Below are positions 6,767 through 14,466 of a DNA stretch of 21,377 nt, in pieces. Each line of letters starts with the position of its first letter. Positions within the stretch are counted from its first letter, which is position 1. Under the pieces are notes generated by a model. The model saw only the letters and a list, made by a program, of their open reading frames with translations. It searched no databases and was not told the DNA's origin. Origin of the DNA: an uncultured Oscillospiraceae bacterium (GTDB lineage: Bacteria; Bacillota; Clostridia; Oscillospirales; Acutalibacteraceae); NCBI GenBank assembly GCA_905211675.1, contig CAJMBP010000025.1:1-21377 (forward strand), written 5' to 3'. A program made the position numbers and the translations under genes.

Positions 6767-8695
6767 TTACTTACCTTCCTTTGTAAAATTAAGCAGTCCG
6801 CCTGCTTTAAGAATTTGCTTTTGCCTGTCGGTAAAATTGCACACAAGTTCAATTTCGTCACCCGAGGTTTCGTCTTTAAGTGTAATCTCGCCTTTGTCCA
6901 TACCGTCAAATACATTTGTAAGCGACAGCTTATCACCCTGATTTATCTTATCATAATCATCGGCGTTTTTAAATGTAAGTGGCATAATGCCTGCATTTAT
7001 AAGGTTTGCAACATGAATACGCGCAAAGCTTTTTGTAATAACAACGCGAACGCCTAAATACATAGGAACAAGTGCGGCGTGCTCACGCGATGAGCCCTGA
7101 CCGTAGTTGCTGCCGCCTATTACAATGCTCTCTCCCAGTGCCTTTGCGCGCTCGGGGAAGGTTTTATCGCATACACCGAAGCAGAACTGCGAAAGGTGCG
7201 GAATATTCGAGCGGTAGGGCAAGATTTTAGCGCCCGCAGGCATTATATGGTCGGTAGTAATATTGTCGCCCACCTTAAGCGCCACCTCTGCCGTAAAGCT
7301 ATCGGTCTGCGGTTTTGATTCGGGAAAAGGCTTGATATTCGGTCCGCGAAGCACCTCTACGCTGTCAGCACAGCATTCGGGAGCGGGGGCAATAACAGCA
7401 CTGTCGTCAATTTTAAACTTTTTAGGCATTTTAATCTTAATGATACCGCCAAGAGTTGTTGGGTCGGTTATTTCGCCTGTAAGCGCCGCCGCAACAGCCG
7501 TCTCTGGCGATACAAGATAAACGCCCGCGTCTGCTGTTCCGCTTCTGCCTTCAAAGTTACGGTTAAATGTACGAAGCGAAACACCTGCGCTGTTGGGCGA
7601 AAAGCCCATACCGATGCACGGTCCGCATGCCGATTCAAGTATTCGCGCGCCGCTTGCAATTATGTCACTTAAAGCTCCGCAGTCGGCAAGCATGGCAAGC
7701 ACCTGTTTTGAGCCGGGTGAAATTGAAAGGCTGACAGAAGGAGCAATGGTTTTACCCTTTAACATTGCTGCTACCTTTAACATATCCATAAGTGAAGAAT
7801 TGGTGCAAGAACCTATGCAGACCTGATCTACCTTTGTGCCCTTAAGCGACTCTACCGTTACAACATTGTCGGGGCTGTGCGGGCATGCAATAAGCGGCTT
7901 TAATTCGTCAAGATTTATATCAATAACCTTGTCGTAAACGGCATCGGGGTCGCTTGAAAGAGGAATAAAGTCCTGCTCTCTGCCCTCGGCCTTTAAAAAT
8001 GCTTTTGTAACATCGTCTGACGGAAAAATTGAGGTTGTGGCGCCCAATTCGGTGCCCATATTAGTAATAGTTGCACGCTCGGGCACGGTAAGGTTTTTAA
8101 TGCCCTCTCCGCCCCATTCTATTATTGCACCTACTCCGCCTTTGACCGACAGAATTCGCAAAATTTCAAGGCTTATATCCTTTGCGGTTACATACGGCTT
8201 TAGCTTGCCCGTAAGATTAACCTTATACATTTTTGGCATTGTAATAAAGTATGCTCCGCCGCCCATTGCAACAGCAACATCAAGACCGCCCGCGCCCATT
8301 GCCAGCATACCTATACCGCCGCCTGTGGGTGTGTGGCTGTCAGAGCCTATGAGTGTTTTACCGGGCTTACCGAAGCGCTCAAGATGCACCTGATGGCAAA
8401 TGCCGTTGCCCGGGCGTGAAAAATATATGCCGTGCTTTGATGTTACCGACTGAATATAGCGATGGTCGTCGGCATTTTCAAAGCCCGACTGCAATGTGTT
8501 ATGGTCTATGTAAGCAACGCTTTTTTCGGTCTTTACCCTTTTGAGTCCCATTGTTTCAAACTCTAAATAAGCCATGGTACCGGTAGCGTCCTGTGTTAAA
8601 GTTTGGTCAATTTTAAGCGAAATTTCTTTGCCCGGAATCATCTCGCCCGACATAAGGTGTTGTTTTATTATTTTTTGCGCTATTGTTAAACCCAT
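6767..8695 (-). CDS. acnA: aconitate hydratase (single-chain)
   Basis: This 642-residue aconitase interconverts citrate and isocitrate with a [4Fe-4S] cluster. Cluster ligands are visible as C297 in CIGSCTN and C357 and C360 in ACGPCIGMG. Other family blocks are GSDSHTPTGGGIGMLAMGAGG, TFNRNFEGRSGT and, in the C-terminal swivel domain, GGSNYGQGSSREHAAL. Large and small domains are fused in one chain, in the order of aconitase. This argues against a two-subunit isopropylmalate isomerase. At 642 residues it belongs to the short bacterial single-chain group rather than the 850-900-residue AcnA/AcnB forms, so the symbol is approximate. The gene begins 2 bases after the GntR stop codon, with an AAGGAG site inside the end of that gene. 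Confidence 0.92.
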   Translation of the reverse strand: MGLTIAQKIIKQHLMSGEMIPGKEISLKIDQTLTQDATGTMAYLEFETMGLKRVKTEKSVAYIDHNTLQSGFENADDHRYIQSVTSKHGIYFSRPGNGICHQVHLERFGKPGKTLIGSDSHTPTGGGIGMLAMGAGGLDVAVAMGGGAYFITMPKMYKVNLTGKLKPYVTAKDISLEILRILSVKGGVGAIIEWGGEGIKNLTVPERATITNMGTELGATTSIFPSDDVTKAFLKAEGREQDFIPLSSDPDAVYDKVIDINLDELKPLIACPHSPDNVVTVESLKGTKVDQVCIGSCTNSSLMDMLKVAAMLKGKTIAPSVSLSISPGSKQVLAMLADCGALSDIIASGARILESACGPCIGMGFSPNSAGVSLRTFNRNFEGRSGTADAGVYLVSPETAVAAALTGEITDPTTLGGIIKIKMPKKFKIDDSAVIAPAPECCADSVEVLRGPNIKPFPESKPQTDSFTAEVALKVGDNITTDHIMPAGAKILPYRSNIPHLSQFCFGVCDKTFPERAKALGESIVIGGSNYGQGSSREHAALVPMYLGVRVVITKSFARIHVANLINAGIMPLTFKNADDYDKINQGDKLSLTNVFDGMDKGEITLKDETSGDEIELVCNFTDRQKQILKAGGLLNFTKEGK

Positions 8696-8697
8696 TG

Positions 8698-9342
8698 TTA
8701 ATTCTCCTTCTTGATCATATTTTTATAAGCATTGTTAAGGTGTTCGATTGTCAGTTTTGAAGCAAGCTCGCCGTTGCGTGCGGCTATTGCCTCATAAATA
8801 GCTCTGTGCTCCGCAACCGACGCCTCGGCACGACTGCTTTCCGACACCGACGCTTTTCGGTATTTTAAAAGCTTTTTATGAAGCGGAACCAAAACATCGT
8901 AAAACACGGTGCTTCCGCTCATTTTATATATTGTTTCGTGAAAACGGCTGTCCATGCTTTTTATGCGGTCGGGGTCATGCTTTACAAGATAAAACTCTTG
9001 AAATTCAAGTGCCTCACGCACAATACTCAGCTGTTCTTCGGTATGATTTTTTGCCGCCATTTCCGCCGCTTTACCCTCAAGAGCGCCGCGAATTTTAAAA
9101 ATATCGTCAAGGTCTTTTTTACTGATACCCACAACTGTCATACCCTTGGGTGATTCTTCAATTAAATGCTCCTGCTCAAGCCGCTTTAACGCTTCGCGAA
9201 TGGGTGTTCTGCTAACGCCGAGCTCGGCGCTAAGCTTACTTTCGGTAAGACTTTCACCCTTTTGATATTTACCGCTTAAAATGTCGGTTTCAAGATGTTC
9301 AAAAACCTGATCTGCAAGCGATATCGATTTATGCTCAATCAT
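8698..9342 (-). CDS. GntR family regulator, FadR/FCD subfamily
   Basis: This 214-residue protein has an N-terminal winged helix (residues 8-75) with the GntR signature GESLTESKLSAELGVSRTPIREALKRLE. A C-terminal all-helical FCD domain follows. The FCD ligand/metal residues appear as the Asp and His of MDSRFHETI, the His of AEHRAIYEAI and the His of TIEHLNNA. FCD regulators bind small organic acids. Its place between the citrate synthase and aconitase genes suggests it senses an intermediate such as citrate or 2-oxoglutarate, which is inference. The ATG overlaps the citrate synthase stop by four bases, with AGGAGG upstream. The inverted repeat over the operon promoter (10727-10752) is the likely binding site, implying autoregulation. 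Confidence 0.9.
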   Translation of the reverse strand: MIEHKSISLADQVFEHLETDILSGKYQKGESLTESKLSAELGVSRTPIREALKRLEQEHLIEESPKGMTVVGISKKDLDDIFKIRGALEGKAAEMAAKNHTEEQLSIVREALEFQEFYLVKHDPDRIKSMDSRFHETIYKMSGSTVFYDVLVPLHKKLLKYRKASVSESSRAEASVAEHRAIYEAIAARNGELASKLTIEHLNNAYKNMIKKEN

Positions 9343-10706
9343 AATTTACCTCCTGAAAATTCGGTAACCTTTGCCTCAATTTCATCATTTGAAAGGCTGG
9401 TCTGACGTCCGTCTTCATATTCCTTGTCAACCCACTCTTTCATTTTAACTACCAAATCGCTGTGTTTATCAACCGCATTTTCGCCTTTAAGATTGTAGTT
9501 TTGATTTATCCAATAAGCGATTCCGGCAAGCCCCGAGGTTTTTCCGAGCAACACCGAAACCGGTCGGTTTAATATTTTTTCTGTATTAAAAATGTTATAT
9601 ATTTCCTCATCTTTAAGCAGTCCGTCAGCGTGAATACCCGCTCTTGTAACATTGAAATTTCTGCCTACAAAGGGCGTCATAGGCGGAATTGTGTAACCCA
9701 TTTCATTTTTAAAATAATCTGCAATTTCGGTAATTACAGTCGGATCCATACCGTCAAAAGAGCCACGAAGCGCGGCATATTCCATAACCATTGCTTCAAG
9801 CGGAATATTGCCCGTTCGCTCGCCTATTCCGAGTAAAGAGCAGTTAACGCCCGAAGCGCCGTAAAGCCATGCGGTTGACGCATTTGTAACCGCCTTATAA
9901 AAATCGTTATGACCGTGCCACTCAAGCATTTCGCTCGGCACATCCGAAAAGTGTTGTAAGCCGTAAATAATGCCCGGCACGCTTCTGGGCAGTGCAACCT
10001 CGGAATAAGGAACACCGTAACCCATAGTGTCGCAGGCGCGAATACGCACGGGTATTCCTGCGTCTTTCGACATTTTCATAAGCTCGTTAACAAAAGGAAC
10101 AACAAAACCGTAAAAATCTGCTCGTGTTATATCCTCTAAATGACAGCGCGGCATAACCCCTGCCTCAAACGCTTCGGCAACCGCCGCAAGATATGTATCC
10201 ATAGCCTGTTTGCGTGTCATTTTTAATTTTTTGAATATGTGATAGTCACTGCATGATACAAGAATTCCCGTTTCGCGTATTCCCAAATCTTTTACTAATT
10301 TAAAGTCTTCTTTGTTGGCGCGTATCCACGTAGTAATTTCGGGAAATTTAAGCCCCAGCTCCTGACAGCGCAATATTGCCTCACGGTCTTTTTTGCTGTA
10401 AACAAACATTTCGGTCTGACGGACAATTCCGTACGGGCCGCCGAGTTTAGACATAAGCTTATAAATATTTACAATCTGCTCTACAGTGTACGGTTCTACC
10501 GACTGCTGACCGTCACGCAAGGATGTATCGGTAATCCATATATCCTGCGGCATATTCATAGGCACCCGCCTGTGATTAAACGCTATGCGCGGCACATCGT
10601 CATAGCTGTAAAACTCGCGGTATAAATTAGGATTTTCTACATCTTGAAGTGAATATTTATAATCGTTTTCTTCAAGCAGATTGGTTTTGTTTGAAAGTTC
10701 AAGCAT
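9339..10706 (-). CDS. Re-type citrate synthase (homocitrate/isopropylmalate synthase superfamily)
   Basis: This 455-residue DRE-TIM metallolyase likely condenses oxaloacetate with acetyl-CoA. It shows the family motif ITDTSLRDGQQS (58-69), with R64 and D65 as catalytic Arg and metal Asp. The metal-binding HxH is EWHGHND (H264, H266), and a glycine-rich GIGERTGN block is present. Blocks such as VPMNMPQDIWITD, CHLEDITRADFYGFVVPF and NVTRAGIHADGLLKDEEIYNIF resemble, from memory, the Re-citrate synthases of anaerobic Clostridia (Clostridium kluyveri type). It leads an operon with GntR, aconitase and isocitrate dehydrogenase, and no ordinary Si-citrate synthase is present in the window. Homocitrate synthase is the main alternative; the context favours citrate. 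AGGGGTG stands 8 bases before the ATG. Confidence 0.78.
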   Translation of the reverse strand: MLELSNKTNLLEENDYKYSLQDVENPNLYREFYSYDDVPRIAFNHRRVPMNMPQDIWITDTSLRDGQQSVEPYTVEQIVNIYKLMSKLGGPYGIVRQTEMFVYSKKDREAILRCQELGLKFPEITTWIRANKEDFKLVKDLGIRETGILVSCSDYHIFKKLKMTRKQAMDTYLAAVAEAFEAGVMPRCHLEDITRADFYGFVVPFVNELMKMSKDAGIPVRIRACDTMGYGVPYSEVALPRSVPGIIYGLQHFSDVPSEMLEWHGHNDFYKAVTNASTAWLYGASGVNCSLLGIGERTGNIPLEAMVMEYAALRGSFDGMDPTVITEIADYFKNEMGYTIPPMTPFVGRNFNVTRAGIHADGLLKDEEIYNIFNTEKILNRPVSVLLGKTSGLAGIAYWINQNYNLKGENAVDKHSDLVVKMKEWVDKEYEDGRQTSLSNDEIEAKVTEFSGGKL

Positions 10707-10726
10707 TAGTTTTCACCCCTACAGGT

Positions 10727-10752
10727 ATTATTGTATACAATTATACAATAAT
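10727..10752. promoter_or_regulatory. perfect inverted repeat, likely GntR operator
   Basis: ATTATTGTATA (10727-10737), a CAAT spacer and its exact reverse complement TATACAATAAT (10742-10752) form a 26-base palindrome. The core TTGTATA-N4-TATACAA has the symmetry and size of operators bound by FadR/FCD-type GntR dimers. It covers the -10 box and predicted start of the citrate operon promoter, so binding would block RNA polymerase. The GntR gene is second in that operon. Confidence 0.75.
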
Positions 10753-10768
10753 GCGTTTTTTGTGTCAA
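10740..10768 (-). promoter_or_regulatory. consensus sigma-A promoter of the citrate operon
   Basis: On the minus strand a perfect TTGACA (10763-10768) and a perfect TATAAT (10740-10745) are 17 bases apart. Transcription would start near 10733, giving a leader of about 27 bases with AGGGGTG before the citrate synthase ATG. The -35 box lies only 9 bases beyond the PBP stop codon. No separate terminator is visible between the PBP gene and this promoter, so read-through from the PBP gene is possible. Confidence 0.82.
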
Positions 10769-10776
10769 TCATCAAA

Positions 10777-12387
10777 TTAAACATTTTTATTTTCAAATTG
10801 AGTTATTCCGTCGGCTATTTCGGCAAAAACCGATGCTGTGCTTACACTCAGCTTACTATCACTCATAACAACCACCGCATATTCAGGCTCCTCCGTCGGA
10901 AAAAATCCGCAAAACCAACTGTTTGTTATTTCGCTTTTATCATCATAGTATCTGCCTGTTTGCGCAGTCGCTGTTTTTCCTGCCGCAGTGGTAAATTTTG
11001 GTGCCGCTTCGCTACCTGTGCCGTCTGTTACTACACCTTTTAGATAATTTCGTAAAATTGCGGCGGTATTCTCGCTCATAACGCGCGTTTTTTCACCCTT
11101 ATCGAAGGTTTTTTCAACACCGTCTTTCAAGGTTTTTTCAATAACCGACGGCAAATAATAACAGCCGTCGCCTGCAATGCTTAAATATAATGTCAGCATA
11201 GACACAGGGCTTAAAAGCAAATCGCCTTGACCTATACTTAAATTTGCAAGCGTTCCGTCGGTTTCAAGCGTTCTCAAATCGGGCAACACACCTGCGGCGG
11301 TATAAAGGTTTTCTCCAAGCTTTATTTTTGCTCCGAAGTTTAATGAAGATGCCGTTTTATAAATTGCATTTCCCCTGAGCATCATACCCAAATTATAAAA
11401 ATAACAGTTGCAAGACTTTGCTAAGGCATTGCACAAATTCATATCACCGTGGCCCGAAAGCACATGACAGCGAAAAATACGGTCAGCAATTTTTAGACTG
11501 CCCTCACAGTTAAAAACACAGTCACCCAAGCCCTCTCTAATTGCGGCGGCGGCAACGCACGGTTTAAAAACCGACCCCACGCTGTATGCAAGCAATGCTC
11601 GGTTTATAAGGGGTGAATTTTCGCCGTTTAAGCTTTCGTAAAGATTGTTGACATCAAACTGCGGAACACTTGCCATTGCTTTAATTTTACCGCTCGAAAC
11701 CTCGGCAACTATTGCACAGCCGCTGTTCATTTTAGAAGCGGCAGACTCGGTGATATTTTGTATATTTATATCTAAAGTTGTTACAACACCGCTGTTTATT
11801 ACCGAAGAATCATTTTCAAAATACGGCTCTGTACCGCGCAAAACATTACCCTTTCCGTCAACAGTAAATACCGCCGAAACAAATTTTTTGCTGAACAGTA
11901 TGTTGTCATATGCAAGCTCAATACCCGAAATTCCGTGACCGTCACTGTCGGTATAGCCTACTAAATGGCAGGCAGACAGGTGCTCGGAATGATGTGAAAA
12001 AACCTTGGTGAAGGCTATGCCCTCACTTTTTATTTCTCGGTTAACATCACAAACGGTAGGTTGGTTGTTTTCAAGTATTTCGAGGGCATTATCAAATCGG
12101 CTGTCGTCGGCAGCCTTGCTTAAAGCGGCTATTGCTTTTGATGTAGGCAACACAGCCGCGACGGTTTTTGAAGCAGTGTTGGTTAATGGCACCATATTAC
12201 AGTCGTAAACCGTTCCGCGTAAGCGGGATATTTTTATTCGGTAAGAAGCTTGCTCTTCCTGAATTGCCGCGTAATCGCCCGTTGATATTACGGCAACCCG
12301 CAAAATGCAGAACAATAACAGCATAACAACTATTAAAAATGAAATCACCGAACGGTTGGCAAACAGTTTATTATAAAAATTATTCAA
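10777..12387 (-). CDS. class B penicillin-binding protein (transpeptidase)
   Basis: This 536-residue protein is a cell-wall DD-transpeptidase with one N-terminal membrane anchor (about residues 14-34). A short PBP dimerisation segment starts with LRGTVYDCNMVPL. The transpeptidase domain has the serine motif SVFK (S272, K275) in AYSVGSVFKPC, SCN (325-327) as the SxN motif, and AAGKTATAQTG (468-478) where KTG is expected, so the third residue of KTG is Ala. GYTDSDGHGISGIELAYDN and LANLSIGQGDLLLSPVSM are typical of FtsI/SpoVD/PBP2-like enzymes. There is no PASTA domain. It may serve elongation, division or sporulation; the sequence alone does not decide. The start is a TTG preceded by GGTGA, as there is no ATG nearby. 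Confidence 0.87.
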   Translation of the reverse strand: MNNFYNKLFANRSVISFLIVVMLLLFCILRVAVISTGDYAAIQEEQASYRIKISRLRGTVYDCNMVPLTNTASKTVAAVLPTSKAIAALSKAADDSRFDNALEILENNQPTVCDVNREIKSEGIAFTKVFSHHSEHLSACHLVGYTDSDGHGISGIELAYDNILFSKKFVSAVFTVDGKGNVLRGTEPYFENDSSVINSGVVTTLDINIQNITESAASKMNSGCAIVAEVSSGKIKAMASVPQFDVNNLYESLNGENSPLINRALLAYSVGSVFKPCVAAAAIREGLGDCVFNCEGSLKIADRIFRCHVLSGHGDMNLCNALAKSCNCYFYNLGMMLRGNAIYKTASSLNFGAKIKLGENLYTAAGVLPDLRTLETDGTLANLSIGQGDLLLSPVSMLTLYLSIAGDGCYYLPSVIEKTLKDGVEKTFDKGEKTRVMSENTAAILRNYLKGVVTDGTGSEAAPKFTTAAGKTATAQTGRYYDDKSEITNSWFCGFFPTEEPEYAVVVMSDSKLSVSTASVFAEIADGITQFENKNV

Positions 12388-12433
12388 TCAAAATCACCGT
12401 AAATATTATTGGCGATTTTAATGCTTGCGATAC

Positions 12434-12465
12434 AAAAAAACAGACCCGTGTGGGTCTGTTTTTTT
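12434..12465 (-). terminator. intrinsic terminator of the surface protein-GH16 operon
   Basis: A perfect 14-base-pair stem (AAAAAAACAGACCC with GGGTCTGTTTTTTT) and a GTGT loop lie 13 bases beyond the GH16 stop codon. Each strand ends in a T-run. The next gene on this strand (PBP) starts only 47 bases further on. The stem core is shared with the terminator at 18942-18970. Confidence 0.9.
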
Positions 12466-12478
12466 AAGTCAATTTAAA

Positions 12479-14443
12479 TCAGTCGCCTTGACCGCTCGGG
12501 AACCAAAGTGCCTGTGAAGGATCGTCGAGATCCTGATAGCAACGTACCCAGTCAACATAAAGGTTGAACGGTGTGTCGCCCTTTTGAATCTTGCGCGCGT
12601 AGTCAATCTTGAAGTTGTTGGGTGTATAAATCATCATATCGATAAGGAATACATGCCACATATTAAAGCCTACGCCGTTGTTGTTATCGCTTATATCCTC
12701 AATATAACCGTCTCCGTTTACATCACGGTAGTCGTATGCCGGATCCCAATCGAAATCAAGGAACCTATTGCCGTCAATGAATACCGAGCAGTGGTCGGAG
12801 GTATAGAGGAACGAATATACATGATATTCATTATTTATAGTTTCGGGGTCAAAATAATATGACCAGTTGTAATCACCGTTTTTAACATTACCCGAACGGT
12901 TATCGTTAGTGTAGGTAAATGAATAAGCATAGGTATTACCGTTATTTGTCATATTTGTGAACGGTCTTCTGCGGTAATTGAATATATCAACCTTTCCGCT
13001 CGCTTTGTTAAGATAAATCGGGTAATAATACTGCTGTTCAACATCATTACCGTCAGCGTCCTGAACAGTACGCTTCAAAATAGAGGTGTCACCCTTAGTC
13101 TGATTACCGTCAATGTCGGTAATAGTTTGGGCGTACTTGTACTGAACCGCAACATCGTTAACCATTTTAATTTGGTCATTTGTAAGCGGTGTTGCAGGGC
13201 CTGTGGTAACAGCGCCGATATTGTTGTTATACCACTTATGTATAGTGGTGGTCATGTGGTCGGCGTCGGCAAACGACTCAAACAGGTCAAATTCAATAGT
13301 CCAGAAACGCTTGTTGTACTGACCGAAGCCATCATCGTGGTTCCAGTTAGGAAGCTGAGAGTTCTGAACGTTTGAAACGGTCCAAATTGCAGGGAACGCG
13401 CCGCGTCTGTAAGGAAGTCGCGCACGGAATTCAAAATAACCGTTTCTAAACATCATTTTACTGTCGGTACTTACTTCACCGGAGGTTGCATAACCTATGC
13501 TGCCGTCACCCTCATCGTAATAACGGTCACCGGTAAGGCGAAGTCTGCCGTTTTCGATATACTGGAATTGAGAGTCGTTAAATATGTTTGCCATATCATC
13601 CTGACGCTCAAGACCGAAACTTCTTTGAACCCACTTATCGTTGTTATTGAGCTCTGAACCGTCAAATTCATCGCCCCAGATGTAATCATAGGTAACACCA
13701 TTAAAGGTAACCTGTGATTTAAAGCCCTCACATTCACCGCTCAAAACAGCAACCTTACCCGATTCAACCTTAAGGGTTTCATACCACTTAACCGCTTTGC
13801 TTATCAATGCAAAGTGTCCTGCCTCGAAAATGAGGTCGTCGCCTCTAACCTTAACTCCGAATTGAGTTTCATCGAGGTTCGTTCTGTAATAAGCGGTATC
13901 GCCTACCAGAATTTTCTTGGCGTCGGCTGATACTTCGGTATCTTTTTTAACCTCAAGGTCAAGCTTAAGTTTGTCTTTAAAATAGGTTTTAAGCTCGCGT
14001 GCCGACATACGCGCAAAGCCCGTTGTGCTTACTGCACGGCCTTGGCCTTCATAACGGTTATCCCAATTTTCGAGTGCATAAACTATTACATAGTCGCTTG
14101 TAATGTTAAGAGAAGCGTATTCATAGTCAAACTCGGGAACAATGGGTTCTTGCCATTCTACATAACCGCCGTCTTCCGACACTTTGGGCAACGGGCGGTC
14201 AGGCAAGGTTTTCTTGCCTGTGTCCGTATTTATAACATCATCGGTATCTTCGGGAAAATCAATTTCGAAATCGTTTTGGTTGTTATCGCCGCTGTTGTCT
14301 TCGTTATTTTTAACAATAACCTTCTTTTTAACAATAACCTTCTTCTTTTTGCTGCCGCTGTCTTTACAACCTACGACAGAAAAAAGCATTAAAACAGCAA
14401 GCAGAAAACAAACTATTTTCTTCAAAGAACTGTTAAAATTCAT
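12479..14443 (-). CDS. GH16 family beta-glucanase-like lipoprotein
   Basis: This 654-residue exported lipoprotein has a lipobox LFSVVGC (Cys26), a charged linker (27-90) and a domain at about 105-250. That domain has the pattern of an alpha/beta GH67-N/GH20b-like module (SDYVIVYALENW, ARELKTYFKDKLKLDLEV, KKILVGDT). The GH16 domain starts at WGDEFDG (257). EFRARLPYRRGAFPAIWTV precedes the catalytic WTIEFDLFES, with nucleophile E384, D386 and acid/base E389. GH16 enzymes of this ExDxxE type cut beta-1,3 or mixed-linked glucans; the exact substrate is unknown. The GH16 part is enlarged by roughly 115 residues (410-528), and DVNGDGYIEDISD (574-586) resembles a calcium loop. GGAAGGG precedes the ATG. 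It lies 23 bases after the surface protein gene and is its operon partner. Confidence 0.87.
   Translation of the reverse strand: MNFNSSLKKIVCFLLAVLMLFSVVGCKDSGSKKKKVIVKKKVIVKNNEDNSGDNNQNDFEIDFPEDTDDVINTDTGKKTLPDRPLPKVSEDGGYVEWQEPIVPEFDYEYASLNITSDYVIVYALENWDNRYEGQGRAVSTTGFARMSARELKTYFKDKLKLDLEVKKDTEVSADAKKILVGDTAYYRTNLDETQFGVKVRGDDLIFEAGHFALISKAVKWYETLKVESGKVAVLSGECEGFKSQVTFNGVTYDYIWGDEFDGSELNNNDKWVQRSFGLERQDDMANIFNDSQFQYIENGRLRLTGDRYYDEGDGSIGYATSGEVSTDSKMMFRNGYFEFRARLPYRRGAFPAIWTVSNVQNSQLPNWNHDDGFGQYNKRFWTIEFDLFESFADADHMTTTIHKWYNNNIGAVTTGPATPLTNDQIKMVNDVAVQYKYAQTITDIDGNQTKGDTSILKRTVQDADGNDVEQQYYYPIYLNKASGKVDIFNYRRRPFTNMTNNGNTYAYSFTYTNDNRSGNVKNGDYNWSYYFDPETINNEYHVYSFLYTSDHCSVFIDGNRFLDFDWDPAYDYRDVNGDGYIEDISDNNNGVGFNMWHVFLIDMMIYTPNNFKIDYARKIQKGDTPFNLYVDWVRCYQDLDDPSQALWFPSGQGD
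14311..14346 (-). repeat. 18-base tandem duplication in the GH16 linker
   Basis: Two adjacent copies of an 18-base unit starting TAACAATAACCTTCTT, differing at one base, encode a repeated KKKVIV pattern just after the lipidated cysteine. It looks like slippage or a recent duplication in the spacer, outside any catalytic part. Confidence 0.75.
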
Positions 14444-14466
14444 ATAAGTAACCCTTCCTTTCTCGA

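Noticed and set aside
8037..8393. Plus-strand open frame of 118 codons inside aconitase
   Set aside because: It is a low-complexity shadow (Pro/Ile-rich) of a strongly conserved minus-strand enzyme.
9339..10706. 2-isopropylmalate synthase of leucine biosynthesis
   Set aside because: The C-terminal leucine-binding regulatory domain is missing, and the neighbours are single-chain aconitase and isocitrate dehydrogenase rather than leuB/leuC/leuD.
12680..12725. Dockerin domain suggested by DVNGDGYIEDISD in the GH16 protein
   Set aside because: Only one loop is present and it lies inside the catalytic domain, not as a duplicated C-terminal module. It is reported only as a calcium-like loop.
14042..14447. 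Two overlapping plus-strand frames opposite the GH16 N-terminus
   Set aside because: They mirror the low-complexity lipoprotein linker and signal peptide, and no independent coding signal was seen.
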